DNA from: [Erwinia] mediterraneensis
GTDB taxonomy: Bacteria > Pseudomonadota > Gammaproteobacteria > Enterobacterales > Enterobacteriaceae
DNA length: 64,000 nt
Assembly (NCBI RefSeq): GCF_900604315.1
Contig: NZ_LR026978.1
Coordinates: 1,044,688-1,108,687 of the forward strand
Direction: 5' to 3'
The translations under genes were made by a program, and so were the position numbers. Positions 30,149-41,465 of this stretch are shown piece by piece; the first letter of the stretch is position 1, and each line of letters begins with the position of its first letter. A model generated the notes under the pieces. It saw nothing but the letters and a program-made list of their open reading frames with translations, did no database searches and had not been told where the DNA came from.

Positions 30149-32104
30149 TCAGATTTTAAGCAGGGTGTTCTGATATTTAGCCAGCATATCCGCCAGGCGT
30201 TTTACTGGCTCGGTAACGCTGTCGGGTGCCGCATAGTGGCGCAGCTTTTGCTGATAAATATCAAACTCCCGCAGCAGCTGCTGAAAGTGCTGGCGGCGTT
30301 TTTCGTCACTGCCTGCGGCAATCACCTGATCGGCGGTGTAGCGCAGCTGGCGGTGAAACGCCGAGAGGTCGGCATTGACGGGAATTTCTGCGTTGCGCAG
30401 ACGCTGGTGACCAATAATCATTGTCAGGGCCACGCGGTATTTGTCGATATCCCCCGGAAAGAGGTTAAGCAGCAAAAACAGCTGTTGATACAGGGCTGGC
30501 AGATGATTTTCGCGCCGACGCGCCTGATTGGTGGTCAGCGCCGCGACCGCAGCATACATCAGGCGGTTAAGCAGCTTACGGCCGGTGCGCGCTTTTGACT
30601 TATCGCGAATCAACAAAATCACCAGCAGCGCGACAAAACAGCCAATCACCTGGCCCAGCAGGTTATCGAGGAAGAAAAAGATATCAAACGGCATCGGGTT
30701 CTCAAGCACCAGTACATTGAGCGTCCCGGCCAGCGCGCCCAGCGTCCCGATCTGACGGCGCTGGATAAAGATGCCGGCAACAAACCCCAGCACACCAAGA
30801 GCGATGCAGAGCAACAACGCACTTTGCTGCGTCGCGGGCATAATATACATAAAGTAGAGCGAGCCAAGTGGCACCGCGACCACCATACCGTAGAGAAAAT
30901 CTTTCGCTACCATCAGCGGATTCGGCATGCGCATCGCCAGCGCCGTGATCACCGCCAGCATCACCATACAGCCGCTGCCGGAAGTCCAGCCGGAGTAGAG
31001 CCAGAAAAGCGATCCCAGCGCGGTGGCGACAAAAGTACGAATCCCGTTAATCATGGCATGATGCGTTTCTGCGGAGCGCGCCTGGATCACTACTTCGCGC
31101 TGCAGAATATTCTCTTCAATCGCGGTAATTCTGCTGTTGGTTTTAATGCCTTTCAGCAACAGCAAATACTCGGTCGCGGCCCCCACCCAAATCGCCAGCG
31201 TCAGCGGCATGTTTTTACTGCTGTGGGCAGTAATCACGCGGCGCATAATTTTCATTCGTTTATGCACCTCGCTGACCGTGCCCGCCTCTTTCTCCACCAG
31301 CAGACGATACTGAGGCGGAATATAGTCAGCGCGCGAGTTCTGGATCAAAAAGGTTTCTGCGGCCTGAGTAATCAGCGTCAGCGAGAGGGTATTCAGCATC
31401 GCCATCCGGCGGCTGGCGTTCTGCCAGTGCGAAGACTCCAGCATCAGCTGATTGCGCATGGTGTTCAGCGCAGCAGTGCGGCGCACCAGCGCGCTCCAGG
31501 CTTTATCCACTTCCTCTTTATTCTCGTGGGCCACGCACAACTGCAACAGCTTATAGTGTGCCACCAGCAACGACTCCACTTCCTGGTCGATGACTTTTTT
31601 AATCGAGCGCGGCGAGAAGATCATATCAGCGAGAATGGCGCAGAGAATACCCAGCACAATTTCGCTGCAGCGCTCTACCGCAAACTGCGGCGCCAGCGTC
31701 AGCGAACCGTAAGCATCGGTAGTCACAACAATAATCAGCGCGGTATAGCCCGCCAGCCCCAGCGCATAGGCGTTTTCCACCTTAATCAGTGATGAAAGCC
31801 AGACGCAGAGACCCGCCCAGATACAGCAGAGCAACATCATCACCACCGGCGCGCGTACTGTCGCGATCATAATGGTCAGGGCGGCAATACAGCCGAGAAA
31901 GGTGCCGATAATACGCAGTACGCCACGATGGCGCAGCGCCCCCGCATAGGGATCGCCACCGGCGGCAAAGGCGGTGCCGCCCGCCACGATCCCGGCAGTC
32001 ATCACCGCCCAGCGCGGCGTTTCCAGATTAAAATGGAAGCCAAGCATCAGCGCGGTGATCAACGCGAAGGTCAGCTTGGTGGGAAAACGCAGAAACTCGA
32101 TCAT
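30149..32104 (-). CDS. aaeB: AaeB, aromatic carboxylic acid efflux pump subunit
   Basis: AaeB is the inner-membrane part of the p-hydroxybenzoic-acid efflux pump that relieves toxicity of aromatic acids. The 651-residue protein is a FUSC-family member with two repeats of about five to six membrane segments each (about 12-170 and 350-510), each followed by a cytoplasmic domain. E. coli AaeB is 655 residues. It follows aaeA by 11 bases in an aaeX-aaeA-aaeB operon. Confidence 0.95.
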   Translation of the reverse strand: MIEFLRFPTKLTFALITALMLGFHFNLETPRWAVMTAGIVAGGTAFAAGGDPYAGALRHRGVLRIIGTFLGCIAALTIMIATVRAPVVMMLLCCIWAGLCVWLSSLIKVENAYALGLAGYTALIIVVTTDAYGSLTLAPQFAVERCSEIVLGILCAILADMIFSPRSIKKVIDQEVESLLVAHYKLLQLCVAHENKEEVDKAWSALVRRTAALNTMRNQLMLESSHWQNASRRMAMLNTLSLTLITQAAETFLIQNSRADYIPPQYRLLVEKEAGTVSEVHKRMKIMRRVITAHSSKNMPLTLAIWVGAATEYLLLLKGIKTNSRITAIEENILQREVVIQARSAETHHAMINGIRTFVATALGSLFWLYSGWTSGSGCMVMLAVITALAMRMPNPLMVAKDFLYGMVVAVPLGSLYFMYIMPATQQSALLLCIALGVLGFVAGIFIQRRQIGTLGALAGTLNVLVLENPMPFDIFFFLDNLLGQVIGCFVALLVILLIRDKSKARTGRKLLNRLMYAAVAALTTNQARRRENHLPALYQQLFLLLNLFPGDIDKYRVALTMIIGHQRLRNAEIPVNADLSAFHRQLRYTADQVIAAGSDEKRRQHFQQLLREFDIYQQKLRHYAAPDSVTEPVKRLADMLAKYQNTLLKI

Positions 32105-32115
32105 ATCGTCTCCGC

Positions 32116-33048
32116 TTAACCAAACTCACGCAGACGATTAAACAACTTCATCACGGGAGAGGTCGTCATATGCGGGGGATCCTCTTTACCGGTAATCACG
32201 ACGGTGGCCGTAGTGCCCGCCGGGAAGCGGTTGCCAGGCTGCTCATCCAGACGAATACGCACCGGTACGCGCTGCGCCAGGCGCACCCACTCCAGATTGG
32301 AGTCAACGGTAGCCATTCCTTTACTGTCGACCGAACTGTTGTTGTTATTCACCCCTGCGGCAATGCTTTCCACCGTACCGGTCAGAATGATATTGCTGCC
32401 CAGCGGTGTCACTTGCGCCCGGTAGCCCGGGACAACGCCGTGCAGTTTGGTCTCTTCCAGATAGGCCATCACATAAAACGAATTCTGTTGCACCAGCGCC
32501 ACCGCCACTGAACCACGGGTAATAAATTCGCCTTCGTAGACGTTGAGGTTGGTGACCCAGCCTGAAGCGGGCGCTTTGATAGTGGTGCGCGCCATATCAA
32601 TCTGCGCCAGATCACGGGTGGCGATCGCCTTCGCCAGCTGATGTTCGCTGGTCTGCAGATCATTGTTCGCCTGTTCAATCGCCTCGCGGGACATGGCAAC
32701 CGTACCGAGTTTGTTGCGCCGCGCGGCTTCCCGGCGCTTCTCGTTCACCAGCGCCTGATAATACGCCACATCCGCCTGCGCCTGCTCGAGCGCCTTCTGA
32801 TAGCGCGGACGGTCGACGACAAACAACGTGTCGCCCTTTTTTACCTGCTGGTTATCATGCACCGGCACCTCGGTGATCAGACCCGTAACATCCGGGGAGA
32901 TAGCCACGACATCAGCAGCAAATCTGGCATCACGTGTCCAGGGCGATTCGGTGTAGAACACCCAGGCACGAAAGATGATCACGATAGCCACAATGACTAA
33001 CAGAAGGGTAATCGCGTAACGCGCGATTTTTCTTATTAGCGTATTCAC
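32116..33048 (-). CDS. aaeA: AaeA, membrane-fusion subunit of aromatic acid efflux
   Basis: AaeA is a HlyD-family periplasmic adaptor working with AaeB. The 310-residue protein has one N-terminal membrane anchor (about 11-31), a first lipoyl half-motif around [19 protein letters not shown], a coiled-coil hairpin (about 85-150), and the second half [22 protein letters not shown], followed by a beta-barrel domain. E. coli AaeA is 310 residues. It starts seven bases after aaeX. Confidence 0.96.
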   Translation of the reverse strand: MNTLIRKIARYAITLLLVIVAIVIIFRAWVFYTESPWTRDARFAADVVAISPDVTGLITEVPVHDNQQVKKGDTLFVVDRPRYQKALEQAQADVAYYQALVNEKRREAARRNKLGTVAMSREAIEQANNDLQTSEHQLAKAIATRDLAQIDMARTTIKAPASGWVTNLNVYEGEFITRGSVAVALVQQNSFYVMAYLEETKLHGVVPGYRAQVTPLGSNIILTGTVESIAAGVNNNNSSVDSKGMATVDSNLEWVRLAQRVPVRIRLDEQPGNRFPAGTTATVVITGKEDPPHMTTSPVMKLFNRLREFG

Positions 33049-33055
33049 TTAAACC

Positions 33056-33259
33056 TCAAATTAATAAACGGGAAACAAGGTAAAACACACAGCAATAGAG
33101 CGCCGTGTTAAAAAGTGATGGGTGCCAGACGAGATCATAGATACCGCTGGGCGTCAGCACGCGCTTTACCAGCCAGAACAGCGCCAGCGAAACAATCAGT
33201 TCAACAAAAACAGGGGGGAATGAAAGCCCAAATACAACAAAAACCGGAAGCACACTCAT
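33056..33259 (-). CDS. aaeX: AaeX, small membrane protein of the aromatic acid efflux operon
   Basis: The 67-residue protein has two hydrophobic segments (about 5-30 and 45-65) and contains [20 protein letters not shown], conserved in DUF1656 proteins. It has the same length as E. coli AaeX and the same position as first gene of the aaeXAB operon, divergent from aaeR. Its role in efflux is unproven. Confidence 0.93.
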   Translation of the reverse strand: MSVLPVFVVFGLSFPPVFVELIVSLALFWLVKRVLTPSGIYDLVWHPSLFNTALYCCVFYLVSRLLI

Positions 33260-33460
33260 CAGAAATCCTTAGTTCGACCATGCCGGGTTAATCCTTCGCA
33301 TTCCCGACTGCAGGCAGCTCGCAACGGGTTGATGGTGGCGGGATGCGAAGTAACCTAACGGCAACATCCGAACCACAGCTAAATAAATAATAGCGTATCA
33401 TCAGGCTGACTCTGGCTCCGCGCTATGATGGCTGCGCGGTATAACACCAGACACACGGAA

Positions 33461-33473
33461 ATCACCGCGTGAT
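33461..33473. promoter_or_regulatory. Palindrome in the aaeX-aaeR gap
   Basis: ATCAC-CGC-GTGAT is a perfect 13-base palindrome. It is one of three symmetric sites in this divergent control region. No regulator is assigned. Confidence 0.35.
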
Positions 33474-33484
33474 GACCCGGCGTG

Positions 33485-33510
33485 CGTATAGTAACGCGCC
33501 TGACTATACG
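33485..33510. promoter_or_regulatory. Inverted repeat in aaeX-aaeR gap, candidate AaeR operator
   Basis: CGTATAG (33485-33491) and CTATACG (33504-33510) are perfect 7-base arms with a 12-base spacer, 46 bases before aaeR. LysR-type regulators usually bind such symmetric sites between their own gene and the divergent target operon. Assignment to AaeR is inference. Confidence 0.5.
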
Positions 33511-33522
33511 TTTTCTACCTAT

Positions 33523-33538
33523 TGTGAGCTAAATCACT
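33523..33538 (+). promoter_or_regulatory. CRP-like site before aaeR
   Basis: TGTGA-GCTAAA-TCACT matches the CRP arms TGTGA-N6-TCACA at 9 of 10 positions. It ends only 18 bases before the aaeR ATG, a position that would suit repression or autoregulation more than activation of aaeR, or upstream activation of aaeXAB. Confidence 0.45.
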
Positions 33539-33556
33539 TTTTAGTCAGAGTAAACA

Positions 33557-34474
33557 ATGGAACGACTCAAAGGCATGTCAGTTTTCGCCAAAGTGGTTGA
33601 ATTAGGTTCATTTACTGCCGCGGCACGCCAGTTGCAACTCAGCGTCTCTTCCATCAGTCAGATGGTGGCAAAACTGGAAGATGAGCTACAGATAAAGCTA
33701 CTGAATCGCAGCACTCGCAGCATTGGGCTCACCGAAGCGGGCAGAATCTATTATCAGGGTTGCCGCCGGATGCTGGCCGAAGCCTCTCAGGTGCACGAAC
33801 AGCTCTATGCGTTTAACAATACCCCTACCGGTACGCTCCGCATCGGCAGCTCCTCCACTATGGCGCAAAATGTACTCGCCGACATGACAGCCGATATGCT
33901 GCGTGAGTATCCGGGCCTGAGCGTTAATATTGTTACCGGCATTCCAGCGCCAGATCTGATCACCAATGGCCTTGATCTGGTGGTGCGTGTAGGGAAACTG
34001 CAGGACTCCAGCCTGTTTTCCCGCCGTCTCGGCGCGATGCCGATGGTGGTGTGCGCTGCAAGGCGTTATCTGGCGCAGCATGGCACGCCGCAAAAACCGG
34101 GCGATCTGAGTAATTTTTCCTGGCTGGAATATAGCGTACGGCCGGAAAACAGCTTTGAACTGAGCGCGCCCGAGGGGCTGGTCAGCTGTCTGGCGCCTCA
34201 GGGACGTTTTGTCACCAACGACTCGCTGACGCTGATCCGCTGGTTAAAAGCGGGGCTCGGCATCGCTTACGTGCCGCTGATGTGGGTAATTGATGAGATT
34301 AACAGCGGAAAAATCGACATCCTGTTTTCGCAGTATCATTCTGAACCGCGGCCGGTGTACGCCCTGTATACGGAGAAAGATATGCTGCCGCTGAAGGTGC
34401 AGGTCTGCATCGATTATCTGACCGAATATTTTAACCAGGTGGCGGTGCAGTATCAGCAGCACCGTAAAAGCTGA
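33557..34474 (+). CDS. aaeR: AaeR, LysR-type regulator of aromatic acid efflux
   Basis: The 305-residue LTTR has an N-terminal helix-turn-helix (FTAAARQLQLSVSSISQMVA, about 18-37) and a co-inducer-binding domain (about 90-300). It is divergent from aaeXAB as in E. coli, where AaeR activates the pump genes in response to aromatic carboxylic acids. E. coli AaeR is 309 residues. Confidence 0.94.
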   Translation: MERLKGMSVFAKVVELGSFTAAARQLQLSVSSISQMVAKLEDELQIKLLNRSTRSIGLTEAGRIYYQGCRRMLAEASQVHEQLYAFNNTPTGTLRIGSSSTMAQNVLADMTADMLREYPGLSVNIVTGIPAPDLITNGLDLVVRVGKLQDSSLFSRRLGAMPMVVCAARRYLAQHGTPQKPGDLSNFSWLEYSVRPENSFELSAPEGLVSCLAPQGRFVTNDSLTLIRWLKAGLGIAYVPLMWVIDEINSGKIDILFSQYHSEPRPVYALYTEKDMLPLKVQVCIDYLTEYFNQVAVQYQQHRKS

Positions 34475-34498
34475 CAACCCGCCAGCGGGCGGGTTGTC
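34473..34498. terminator. Hairpin between convergent aaeR and tldD
   Basis: GACAACCCGCC (34473-34483) pairs perfectly with GGCGGGTTGTC (34488-34498) around AGCG, an 11-bp G+C-rich stem starting at the aaeR stop. It has no clear T-run on either strand. It probably serves as a bidirectional 3' end for aaeR and tldD. Confidence 0.6.
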
Positions 34499-34506
34499 TC
34501 TGTGAA

Positions 34507-35952
34507 TCAGGCGGTGCCGCCCACGGTGAGTTTATCCAGCTTCAGCGTGGGCTGGCCGACGCCCACCGGCACGCTTTGTCCTTCTTTACCGCAAACGCCG
34601 ACCCCTTTATCCAGCGCCAGGTCATTACCGACCATGGAGATCTGCTGCATCGCCTCAATGCCGGAGCCGATCAGCGTCGCGCCCTTCACCGGTTTGGTCA
34701 CTTTGCCCTTCTCAATCAGATAAGCCTCTGAAGTAGAGAACACAAACTTACCGGAGGTGATATCCACCTGACCACCGCCGAAGTTCGGCGCATACAGGCC
34801 AAACTCCACGCTTTCGATAATTTCCTGCGGTGTCGATTTACCGGCCAGCATATAGGTGTTGGTCATACGCGGCATCGGCAGATGCGCATAAGACTCACGG
34901 CGACCATTGCCGGTTGGCTTCATGCCCATCAGACGCGCATTCAGCTTATCCTGCATGTAGCCCTTCAGGATGCCGTTTTCAATCAGGATGTTATATTGCC
35001 CCGGCACCCCTTCATCATCCACTGCCAGCGAGCCGCGCAGACCAGACAGAGTGCCGTCATCCACCACAGTACAGAGTTCAGACGCCACCAGCTTGCCCAT
35101 CTGGCCGCTGAATACCGAGGTTCCGCGACGATTAAAGTCGCCTTCCAGGCCATGTCCTACCGCTTCATGCAGCAGCACGCCTGGCCAGCCTGCGCCCAGT
35201 ACCACCGGGATAGTTCCGGCTGGTGCCGCCACCGCAGAGAGATTCACCAGCGCCATGCGTACGGCCTCTTTGGCCCAGGCGTCCGCCCGAACCTCGCCGT
35301 TTTCATCCTCAAGGAAAAATTCGTAGCCGATACGCGCGCCACCGCCGCTGGAGCCGCGTTCACGCTTGCCATTCTCTTCGACCAGCACGCTGACAGAGAG
35401 ACGCACCAGCGGACGCACATCTGCCGCCAGGGTGCCATCGGTCGCCGCCACTAATACCTGCTCATAGACGCCGCTCAGGCTGGCGTTCACTTCCTGTACG
35501 CGTCGGTCGGCGGCACGCGCCACTTTATCGACCCGTTGCAACAGCGCGATTTTGTCTTCACGCGTCAGGCTGTTCAGCGGATCGACGGCCGCATAAAGCG
35601 CCGGATAACTGACGGCCGACAGGGTATGTGCCTTGCCATCGCCCTGTTCACGCACAATGCTGCGCGCCGCTTCGGCGCTCAGGCGCAGCGCGTTAAGGCT
35701 AATCTGGTCGGCATAGGCGAAACCGGTTTTCTCGCCGCTGATGGCGCGTACGCCGACGCCCTGGTCGATATGGTAAGAGCCATCTTTAATAATTTTGTCT
35801 TCCAGTACCCAGGACTCATGGAAGCTGGACTGAAAATAGAGATCGGCATAATCCAGACGACGTTCTGAAAGCTGCCCTAACAGGGAAAATAGGTCCTGCT
35901 GATTAATGCTGTTAGCAGTTAGCAACTGCTCACTTACCAGATTCAGAGTCAT
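34507..35952 (-). CDS. tldD: Metalloprotease TldD
   Basis: TldD forms a heterodimeric zinc protease with TldE (PmbA) that trims unfolded peptides, including microcin B17 leader and CcdA. The 481-residue protein has the HExxxH metal motif [12 protein letters not shown] (H262, E263, H267) and the downstream metal Cys region [12 protein letters not shown]. Length matches E. coli. It lies 64 bases downstream of yhdP. Confidence 0.96.
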   Translation of the reverse strand: MTLNLVSEQLLTANSINQQDLFSLLGQLSERRLDYADLYFQSSFHESWVLEDKIIKDGSYHIDQGVGVRAISGEKTGFAYADQISLNALRLSAEAARSIVREQGDGKAHTLSAVSYPALYAAVDPLNSLTREDKIALLQRVDKVARAADRRVQEVNASLSGVYEQVLVAATDGTLAADVRPLVRLSVSVLVEENGKRERGSSGGGARIGYEFFLEDENGEVRADAWAKEAVRMALVNLSAVAAPAGTIPVVLGAGWPGVLLHEAVGHGLEGDFNRRGTSVFSGQMGKLVASELCTVVDDGTLSGLRGSLAVDDEGVPGQYNILIENGILKGYMQDKLNARLMGMKPTGNGRRESYAHLPMPRMTNTYMLAGKSTPQEIIESVEFGLYAPNFGGGQVDITSGKFVFSTSEAYLIEKGKVTKPVKGATLIGSGIEAMQQISMVGNDLALDKGVGVCGKEGQSVPVGVGQPTLKLDKLTVGGTA

Positions 35953-36016
35953 CGTTTCTCACTCATTATGTGCTCGTATAGTCATAGCCTGCGGCAATTC
36001 CCGGACGGCGTCAAAT

Positions 36017-39000
36017 TCACTTATTGCCGTTTTCACGCGGCTCACTCAGAACGTTACTGATTTCCGGCTTATCCAGCGGCCCGCTGATGTGATAACGCAG
36101 CAGAGAAATTTTGTTCCAGAGCGGGCCCAGCACTTTGCTGGCGGCAAATACCGCCGCCCCGACCACCGGGTTAACGACAAAAGCGGTCGCAACCCCTACC
36201 GATGCGGAGATCTCCGGCGCTACCACCGCCTCCATATCCAGTTGACGCTTCACAAAGTCGACCTTGCCGCGCATCGCAATATCCGCTTCCAGCCCATCCA
36301 CCAGCAGGTTATCGGTGCGCATTACGCCATTTTCAATCCAGGCGATGCCGTTGATCGAATCAAAATAGAAACCATCATGGAAGGTGTCATTAAAGTCAAA
36401 GCGCAGCTTACGTAGCAGCGCATCAAAGCTGAACAGACGCAGCAGCTGCCCGGCCCGCCCCGTATCCACATCCGCCACCATGCCCTTGCCAAAATGGCTT
36501 TTCACCACGCCGCTCAGCGTCTCTTCGGCAGGCTCCCAGGGCGCTGAGCGCCAGTGCAGGTCATAGTTGATGTTAAAGGGGGCATCGCGCAGCGGCGTAT
36601 TCACGCCAAACCAGTTGATGGCGTAATTGATGTTTTTACCGCTCAGCTCGCCCTTCAGCGAGGTACGGGTTTCGCCGGGGCGGTTGACCCACTCGCCAGC
36701 TACCTTCAGCGTTGAACTGCCAGTATCCACCATCCCGTTAGTAAGTACCAACGTATCGCCCTGCGGCTGTAAGCTGGCACTCAGGCGGCCAAATTTCTGC
36801 CCGCGCAACCAGCACTCCGCACAGCTGAACTGTACGGCTGGCCAGCCACTGAAATCGATATCAGCGCTGTCACGTGACAGCGGCGAACGGCTTTTCTGCT
36901 GCGTATCCCACTCGGGATTGTAATACAGGTAGTCCAGCGCCGCCTGCCAGGGGGCATAGGTCGCCATGTTCAGATTGCCGCGAATTTCGCGTCCCGCCAC
37001 TGCCAGCTGACGGTTCCCTGTCGGCCCCTGACTCAGGGTCGCCTGCAGGTCATGCCATTGCTGTCCGGCCAGCCACAGCGCCGGGGTGCGTAAAATAATA
37101 TCGCCAGGTATAGCCGGCACTGCGGGTTTTGAGGCGCCGCGCGTCGAACCTTCTCCCGTAGCCGACAGCAAACCCAGCCAGGCTTCGCCATCCATCGCTG
37201 GCAGGTTGAGCACCATGCCAGCTTTCGCGGGCAATGGCGGCGTGCTTTGCGCCGCGTTCAGCCAGATACCTCTGTCAATGCGCAACTGGGGTTCCAGCAG
37301 CCAGCGACTGTTAAAACGATGCTGCCCCGCTACGCTGCCGCTGAGATCAAAACGGTTCAGGTTACCCGTGGCTTTGATCGCTATCGGCATCGCCTGCCCG
37401 CCGCGCTTGTCCAGCGGTGAGGGTAAGCGACTGCTTACCTCTTTCGCATCGCCCGTCAGTGCAACCTCATAGCGCGCACCGCCCTTGTGCGGCAGGGTGA
37501 TATCCACATCACTCTGCCAGGCGAGATGGCCTGTGAGCGCTTTCGCCAGCGCGGGCGGAATATGTGTCAGTTTGCCCGGTTGCCAGTTTCCCTCTAATTT
37601 CACCTTAACGGCGAAATCCTCCGGGTTCTCCCGGGTAGTAAAACGTACGCCCACTGGCTGCCCGAACCAGCTGGCCTGCATGCCTTCGCTGTCGAGATTG
37701 CCGTTATCGTAGTGAAAACGCCCGCTCAGGTTTTTCAGGGTGGTATCTAATGGCTTGATATGCAACTCATTGTTCTGCATCGTCACGTCACCGCGGGCAT
37801 GCACCAGTTCGCCATCCAGCGGAATATCGAGATTCAGTTGGCCGCGGGTTTCGCCTTTGATCTGCAACTGCTGCAGTGCCGCTCCCAGTGAGGATTTCAG
37901 CGGCGTTTGCTGGAAATAGTCGGCAATGTCCGCGCCCTCGCCGCTGATGTCGCCAGCAATTAACAGCTTCTCTTTGACATAGTCCGGAATAACCGCGCTG
38001 ACATTTTTCGCGCTGACGTTGCCCAGCTTCGCTTCCGGAGCCAGCATCCACAGCCCGTCATTGATGAAATCGAGATCGATATCCAGCTTTTCCAGGGCAG
38101 GCCAGCCCGGCTGGAAGGCGTAAGTGGCGTTACGCAGCGGCACCTGTACCTCAAACATCCCCTCATTGCGGCGGAAGGGAAAGCGCTGCGGATTACCGGC
38201 AAACAGCAGGGTGGCATTCTCTACCTGCCCGCCCTGCACCGCCTGGCTGAGATAGCGCGTCAGGCTATATCCCATCAGCTGCTGCGGAAAATAGCGCCAC
38301 GCATCACTGGCATCTGTGAGCTGAATGCCGGCGAGAATATCGAGCCGTGGCTCCTTGCCCAGGTTCTGTTGATAGCGAAAATCGCCCCGCGCCCGCAGCG
38401 AGCGCGCCTGTAGATCAAGGTCGCGTCCTTCCAGCGTCAGGCCGCTGGCGTCACGCTGCCAGTTCAGCGTCGCCTGCGTCTGATGAATCTCCAGCGGCGC
38501 CTGAAACATCTCGCCGTAAGGGACGCTGGCCCGGCCCATGGCGATGTTCAACTGACCATTCGTCAGGCTGCCGCTCGCCTCACCCTGCAGATGACTGATA
38601 CCCGGCAAGATCTGCCAGTGTTGCCAGCTCAGGTTATGCCACTTCAGCTGCAATCGCGTGTTTTCCGGCTGCTGCAGCGGGATATCCAGCGCCAGCGCCT
38701 GCACTTCTCCCTGCGGCTGCAGAGAGCGCCAGTTTTCAATCAGCGTCGGCGATAAGGGGGCGATCAACGGCACCAGCGGAGCGATGCGCTGTAAATCGAG
38801 CCGGGTGGCGCGTACGCGTATTTCTGCCTGTTGATCCGCTCCCAGTAACTGTTTGTTTTCCGGTTGCCACAGCAGGGAAAAATGGCCCGCAGGCCAGGGA
38901 ATATCATCCGTGCTGAGACGGGTTTGCGGCACATTGATCACCCAACCGCTCTGGAAACGTGACAGATGGGCGGTCAGGCCATCCACGTTAAGCTGATGCG

Positions 39001-39829
39001 TTTCGTTATCTCCGCGCCAGCTGGCCCCCCCTTTGCGCAGCAACAGATCGCCGGCGTAGAGTTCCCCTTCATGCAGGTTTACCCAGGCGGCAAGACTGAA
39101 GCGGGCGCTGTCGAGACTGGTGTTATCGCGCATCCAGCGCCCCAGCCACGGCTTCACATCCACGTCATCCGCCTGCATCCAGATACGCCCGTCATTGAGC
39201 AGGCCGTCGCGATCCTGCAAATCGAGACGCACCTGCACCACGCCATGCTGACCGGTAAAGCTGGAGAGGCTCACTTCCCCTTCCGCCCGGTGGCGCGTTT
39301 GCTCATTGAGCCAGGTCAGTCTCGGGATCGCCAGTTCGGCGTGCTGACCGGAGGGGGTCAGAAAACGGATGCTGCTGTCACGCAGATCGAAATGGTCAAA
39401 CTGACGTAAAAAGAGCTGGTTGATCTGGGCCGGTTTGAAACTGTTTCTCTGTTTATCGCTGCTAATCAGCGGCCGGTTGGTTTCCAGACGCAGTTGCCAG
39501 AAGGTGAGATCGCGAAACTGCCAGCGCCAGTGCAGCAGGGATTGCCAGACATCCAGCGCCAGATTAATGCGGCCAATGGCCAGTTTGCCATCAGCCTGTA
39601 AGTCGAGAGAGAGATCGCGAATTTGTAGCGTGGGGCCAAAGGTTTCCCACTTTCCCTGCAGCGCGCTCGCTTCCACCGCTACGCCGCTGACCCTGGTGAT
39701 GGTCTGCAAAACCTCGCTGCGGTAGCTGTTGAGATGCGGCATAACAAGACGCAGCCCGCTGATCAGCAGCGCCACGATCACGATGATCGCGGCGAGCAGC
39801 AGTAACAAGATCCTGGGCAACTGCCTCAC
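36017..39829 (-). CDS. yhdP: YhdP, AsmA-like phospholipid-transport protein
   Basis: YhdP is a very large inner-membrane-anchored periplasmic protein. With TamB and YdbH it bridges the envelope to carry phospholipids to the outer membrane. The 1270-residue protein has an N-terminal transmembrane helix (about 8-27), then repeated beta-rich AsmA/DUF3971 blocks and the C-terminal AsmA_2 region ending with a hydrophobic helix near 1215-1235 (GVATAFVVNPVVGAAVFAAS). E. coli YhdP is 1266 residues. Confidence 0.95.
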   Translation of the reverse strand: MRQLPRILLLLLAAIIVIVALLISGLRLVMPHLNSYRSEVLQTITRVSGVAVEASALQGKWETFGPTLQIRDLSLDLQADGKLAIGRINLALDVWQSLLHWRWQFRDLTFWQLRLETNRPLISSDKQRNSFKPAQINQLFLRQFDHFDLRDSSIRFLTPSGQHAELAIPRLTWLNEQTRHRAEGEVSLSSFTGQHGVVQVRLDLQDRDGLLNDGRIWMQADDVDVKPWLGRWMRDNTSLDSARFSLAAWVNLHEGELYAGDLLLRKGGASWRGDNETHQLNVDGLTAHLSRFQSGWVINVPQTRLSTDDIPWPAGHFSLLWQPENKQLLGADQQAEIRVRATRLDLQRIAPLVPLIAPLSPTLIENWRSLQPQGEVQALALDIPLQQPENTRLQLKWHNLSWQHWQILPGISHLQGEASGSLTNGQLNIAMGRASVPYGEMFQAPLEIHQTQATLNWQRDASGLTLEGRDLDLQARSLRARGDFRYQQNLGKEPRLDILAGIQLTDASDAWRYFPQQLMGYSLTRYLSQAVQGGQVENATLLFAGNPQRFPFRRNEGMFEVQVPLRNATYAFQPGWPALEKLDIDLDFINDGLWMLAPEAKLGNVSAKNVSAVIPDYVKEKLLIAGDISGEGADIADYFQQTPLKSSLGAALQQLQIKGETRGQLNLDIPLDGELVHARGDVTMQNNELHIKPLDTTLKNLSGRFHYDNGNLDSEGMQASWFGQPVGVRFTTRENPEDFAVKVKLEGNWQPGKLTHIPPALAKALTGHLAWQSDVDITLPHKGGARYEVALTGDAKEVSSRLPSPLDKRGGQAMPIAIKATGNLNRFDLSGSVAGQHRFNSRWLLEPQLRIDRGIWLNAAQSTPPLPAKAGMVLNLPAMDGEAWLGLLSATGEGSTRGASKPAVPAIPGDIILRTPALWLAGQQWHDLQATLSQGPTGNRQLAVAGREIRGNLNMATYAPWQAALDYLYYNPEWDTQQKSRSPLSRDSADIDFSGWPAVQFSCAECWLRGQKFGRLSASLQPQGDTLVLTNGMVDTGSSTLKVAGEWVNRPGETRTSLKGELSGKNINYAINWFGVNTPLRDAPFNINYDLHWRSAPWEPAEETLSGVVKSHFGKGMVADVDTGRAGQLLRLFSFDALLRKLRFDFNDTFHDGFYFDSINGIAWIENGVMRTDNLLVDGLEADIAMRGKVDFVKRQLDMEAVVAPEISASVGVATAFVVNPVVGAAVFAASKVLGPLWNKISLLRYHISGPLDKPEISNVLSEPRENGNK

Positions 39830-39995
39830 ACACCTCTCCTTGTCTTCCGCTCAGTGACGGATGGTTAACTCTTCACGCCGTAACTATCGCCAGAGAAGAA
39901 CGGTGGGCATGATGTGGCATTTTAACGCAAACAAGGCGCTATATTTAGCGCGATTCGCTGATAAAAGCGTCACCGGGCCACTCTGTACGCGAAAA

Positions 39996-41465
39996 TTACA
40001 TCATCACCACGTCAAACTGCTCCTGGGTATACAGGGGCTCAACCTGAACTTTTACCTGTTTCCCGACAAAAATCTCTACTTCCGCCAGCGCATGGGACTC
40101 ATCGGTTTTGAGTGCCTCGCCTACCGTGGGTGAGACATAGACCAGAAAACGGTCAGAATCATAGGCGTGATGGACGCGCACAATTTCACGCATGATTTCA
40201 TAGCAGACGGTTTCCACCGTTTTCAGCGTGCCGCGCCCTTTACATACCGGACAATCCTCGCACAGCACATGCTCGATACTTTCCCGCGTACGCTTGCGCG
40301 TCATCTCCACCAGCCCCAGCGCGGAGAAACCGTTGATGCCGGTTTTGACCCGATCTTTGCTCAGCGCGCTCTCCAGCGAATGCAGCACACGGCGGCGATG
40401 CTCCTCATTACTCATATCAATAAAGTCGATAATAATAATGCCGCCCAGATTGCGCAGCCGCAGCTGGCGTGCAATCGCCTGCGTCGCTTCGATATTGGTA
40501 TTGAAAATGGTTTCGTCGAGATTACGGTGCCCGACAAAGGCGCCGGTATTAATATCGATGGTGGTCATCGCTTCGGTCTGATCGATAATCAGATAGCCGC
40601 CTGACTTAAGCTCGACCTTGCGATCCAGCGAACGCTGAATCTCATTTTCCACATCGTAGAGATCGAAAATTGGCTGCTTGCCGCTGTAATGCTCCAGCTT
40701 GCTGGCCATCTCCGGAATATACTCGCGGGTAAACTCCAGCAGCAGATCGAAAGTTAGCCGTGAGTCGACGCGTATGCGATCCAGCGCCGCGCCGGCAAAG
40801 TCGCGCAGTACGCGCTGCGCCAGCGCCAGTTCGCCATACAGCAGGCAGCGCGTCTGGTTACGTTTTTTGCGTTCGCTGACTTTGGTCCAGAGCCGCTTGA
40901 GAAAAGCGGCATCCTGCGCCAGCTCCTCTTCACCTATCCCTTCCGCCGCTGTCCGAATAATAAAACCGCCCAGTTCGTCGCAATAGGCAGATACCACCGC
41001 CTTCAGGCGATCGCGCTCAGCTTCACTTTCAATGCGCTGTGAGACGCCCACATGGGAAGCGCCAGGCATAAACACCAGATAGCGCGAGGGTAAGGTGATA
41101 TCGGTGGTCAGACGCGCGCCCTTGGTGCCCAGCGGATCTTTTACCACCTGCACCATCAGATCCTGTCCCTGACGCACCAGCTCAGCGATGTTGCGTACGC
41201 TGAACTTTTTTTGCTCTTCGCCCGCCACGCATTCGGTATGGGGCATAATGTCCGAGGCATGCAGAAAGGCGGCTTTATCCAGGCCTATATCGACAAAAGC
41301 GGCCTGCATCCCCGGAAGTACCCGGCTGACGCGCCCCTTGTAGATGTTGCCGACAATGCCGCGTCGGGCTTCGCGTTCAATGTGGATTTCCTGCAGGATC
41401 CCGCCGTCGATATAAGCGACGCGCGTTTCGGAAGGGGTGACATTTACCAGTAACTCAGCCGTCAT
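39996..41465 (-). CDS. rng: Ribonuclease G
   Basis: RNase G is an RNase E-family endonuclease that matures the 5' end of 16S rRNA and some mRNAs. The 489-residue protein has the E. coli length. It has the S1 domain (about 35-125), DNase I-like catalytic domain with metal ligands D304 (TTIDINTG) and D347 (IIIIDFIDM), and the zinc-link CPVC (C405, C408). Its 5' end overlaps the 3' end of yhdE by 11 bases. Confidence 0.97.
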   Translation of the reverse strand: MTAELLVNVTPSETRVAYIDGGILQEIHIEREARRGIVGNIYKGRVSRVLPGMQAAFVDIGLDKAAFLHASDIMPHTECVAGEEQKKFSVRNIAELVRQGQDLMVQVVKDPLGTKGARLTTDITLPSRYLVFMPGASHVGVSQRIESEAERDRLKAVVSAYCDELGGFIIRTAAEGIGEEELAQDAAFLKRLWTKVSERKKRNQTRCLLYGELALAQRVLRDFAGAALDRIRVDSRLTFDLLLEFTREYIPEMASKLEHYSGKQPIFDLYDVENEIQRSLDRKVELKSGGYLIIDQTEAMTTIDINTGAFVGHRNLDETIFNTNIEATQAIARQLRLRNLGGIIIIDFIDMSNEEHRRRVLHSLESALSKDRVKTGINGFSALGLVEMTRKRTRESIEHVLCEDCPVCKGRGTLKTVETVCYEIMREIVRVHHAYDSDRFLVYVSPTVGEALKTDESHALAEVEIFVGKQVKVQVEPLYTQEQFDVVMM

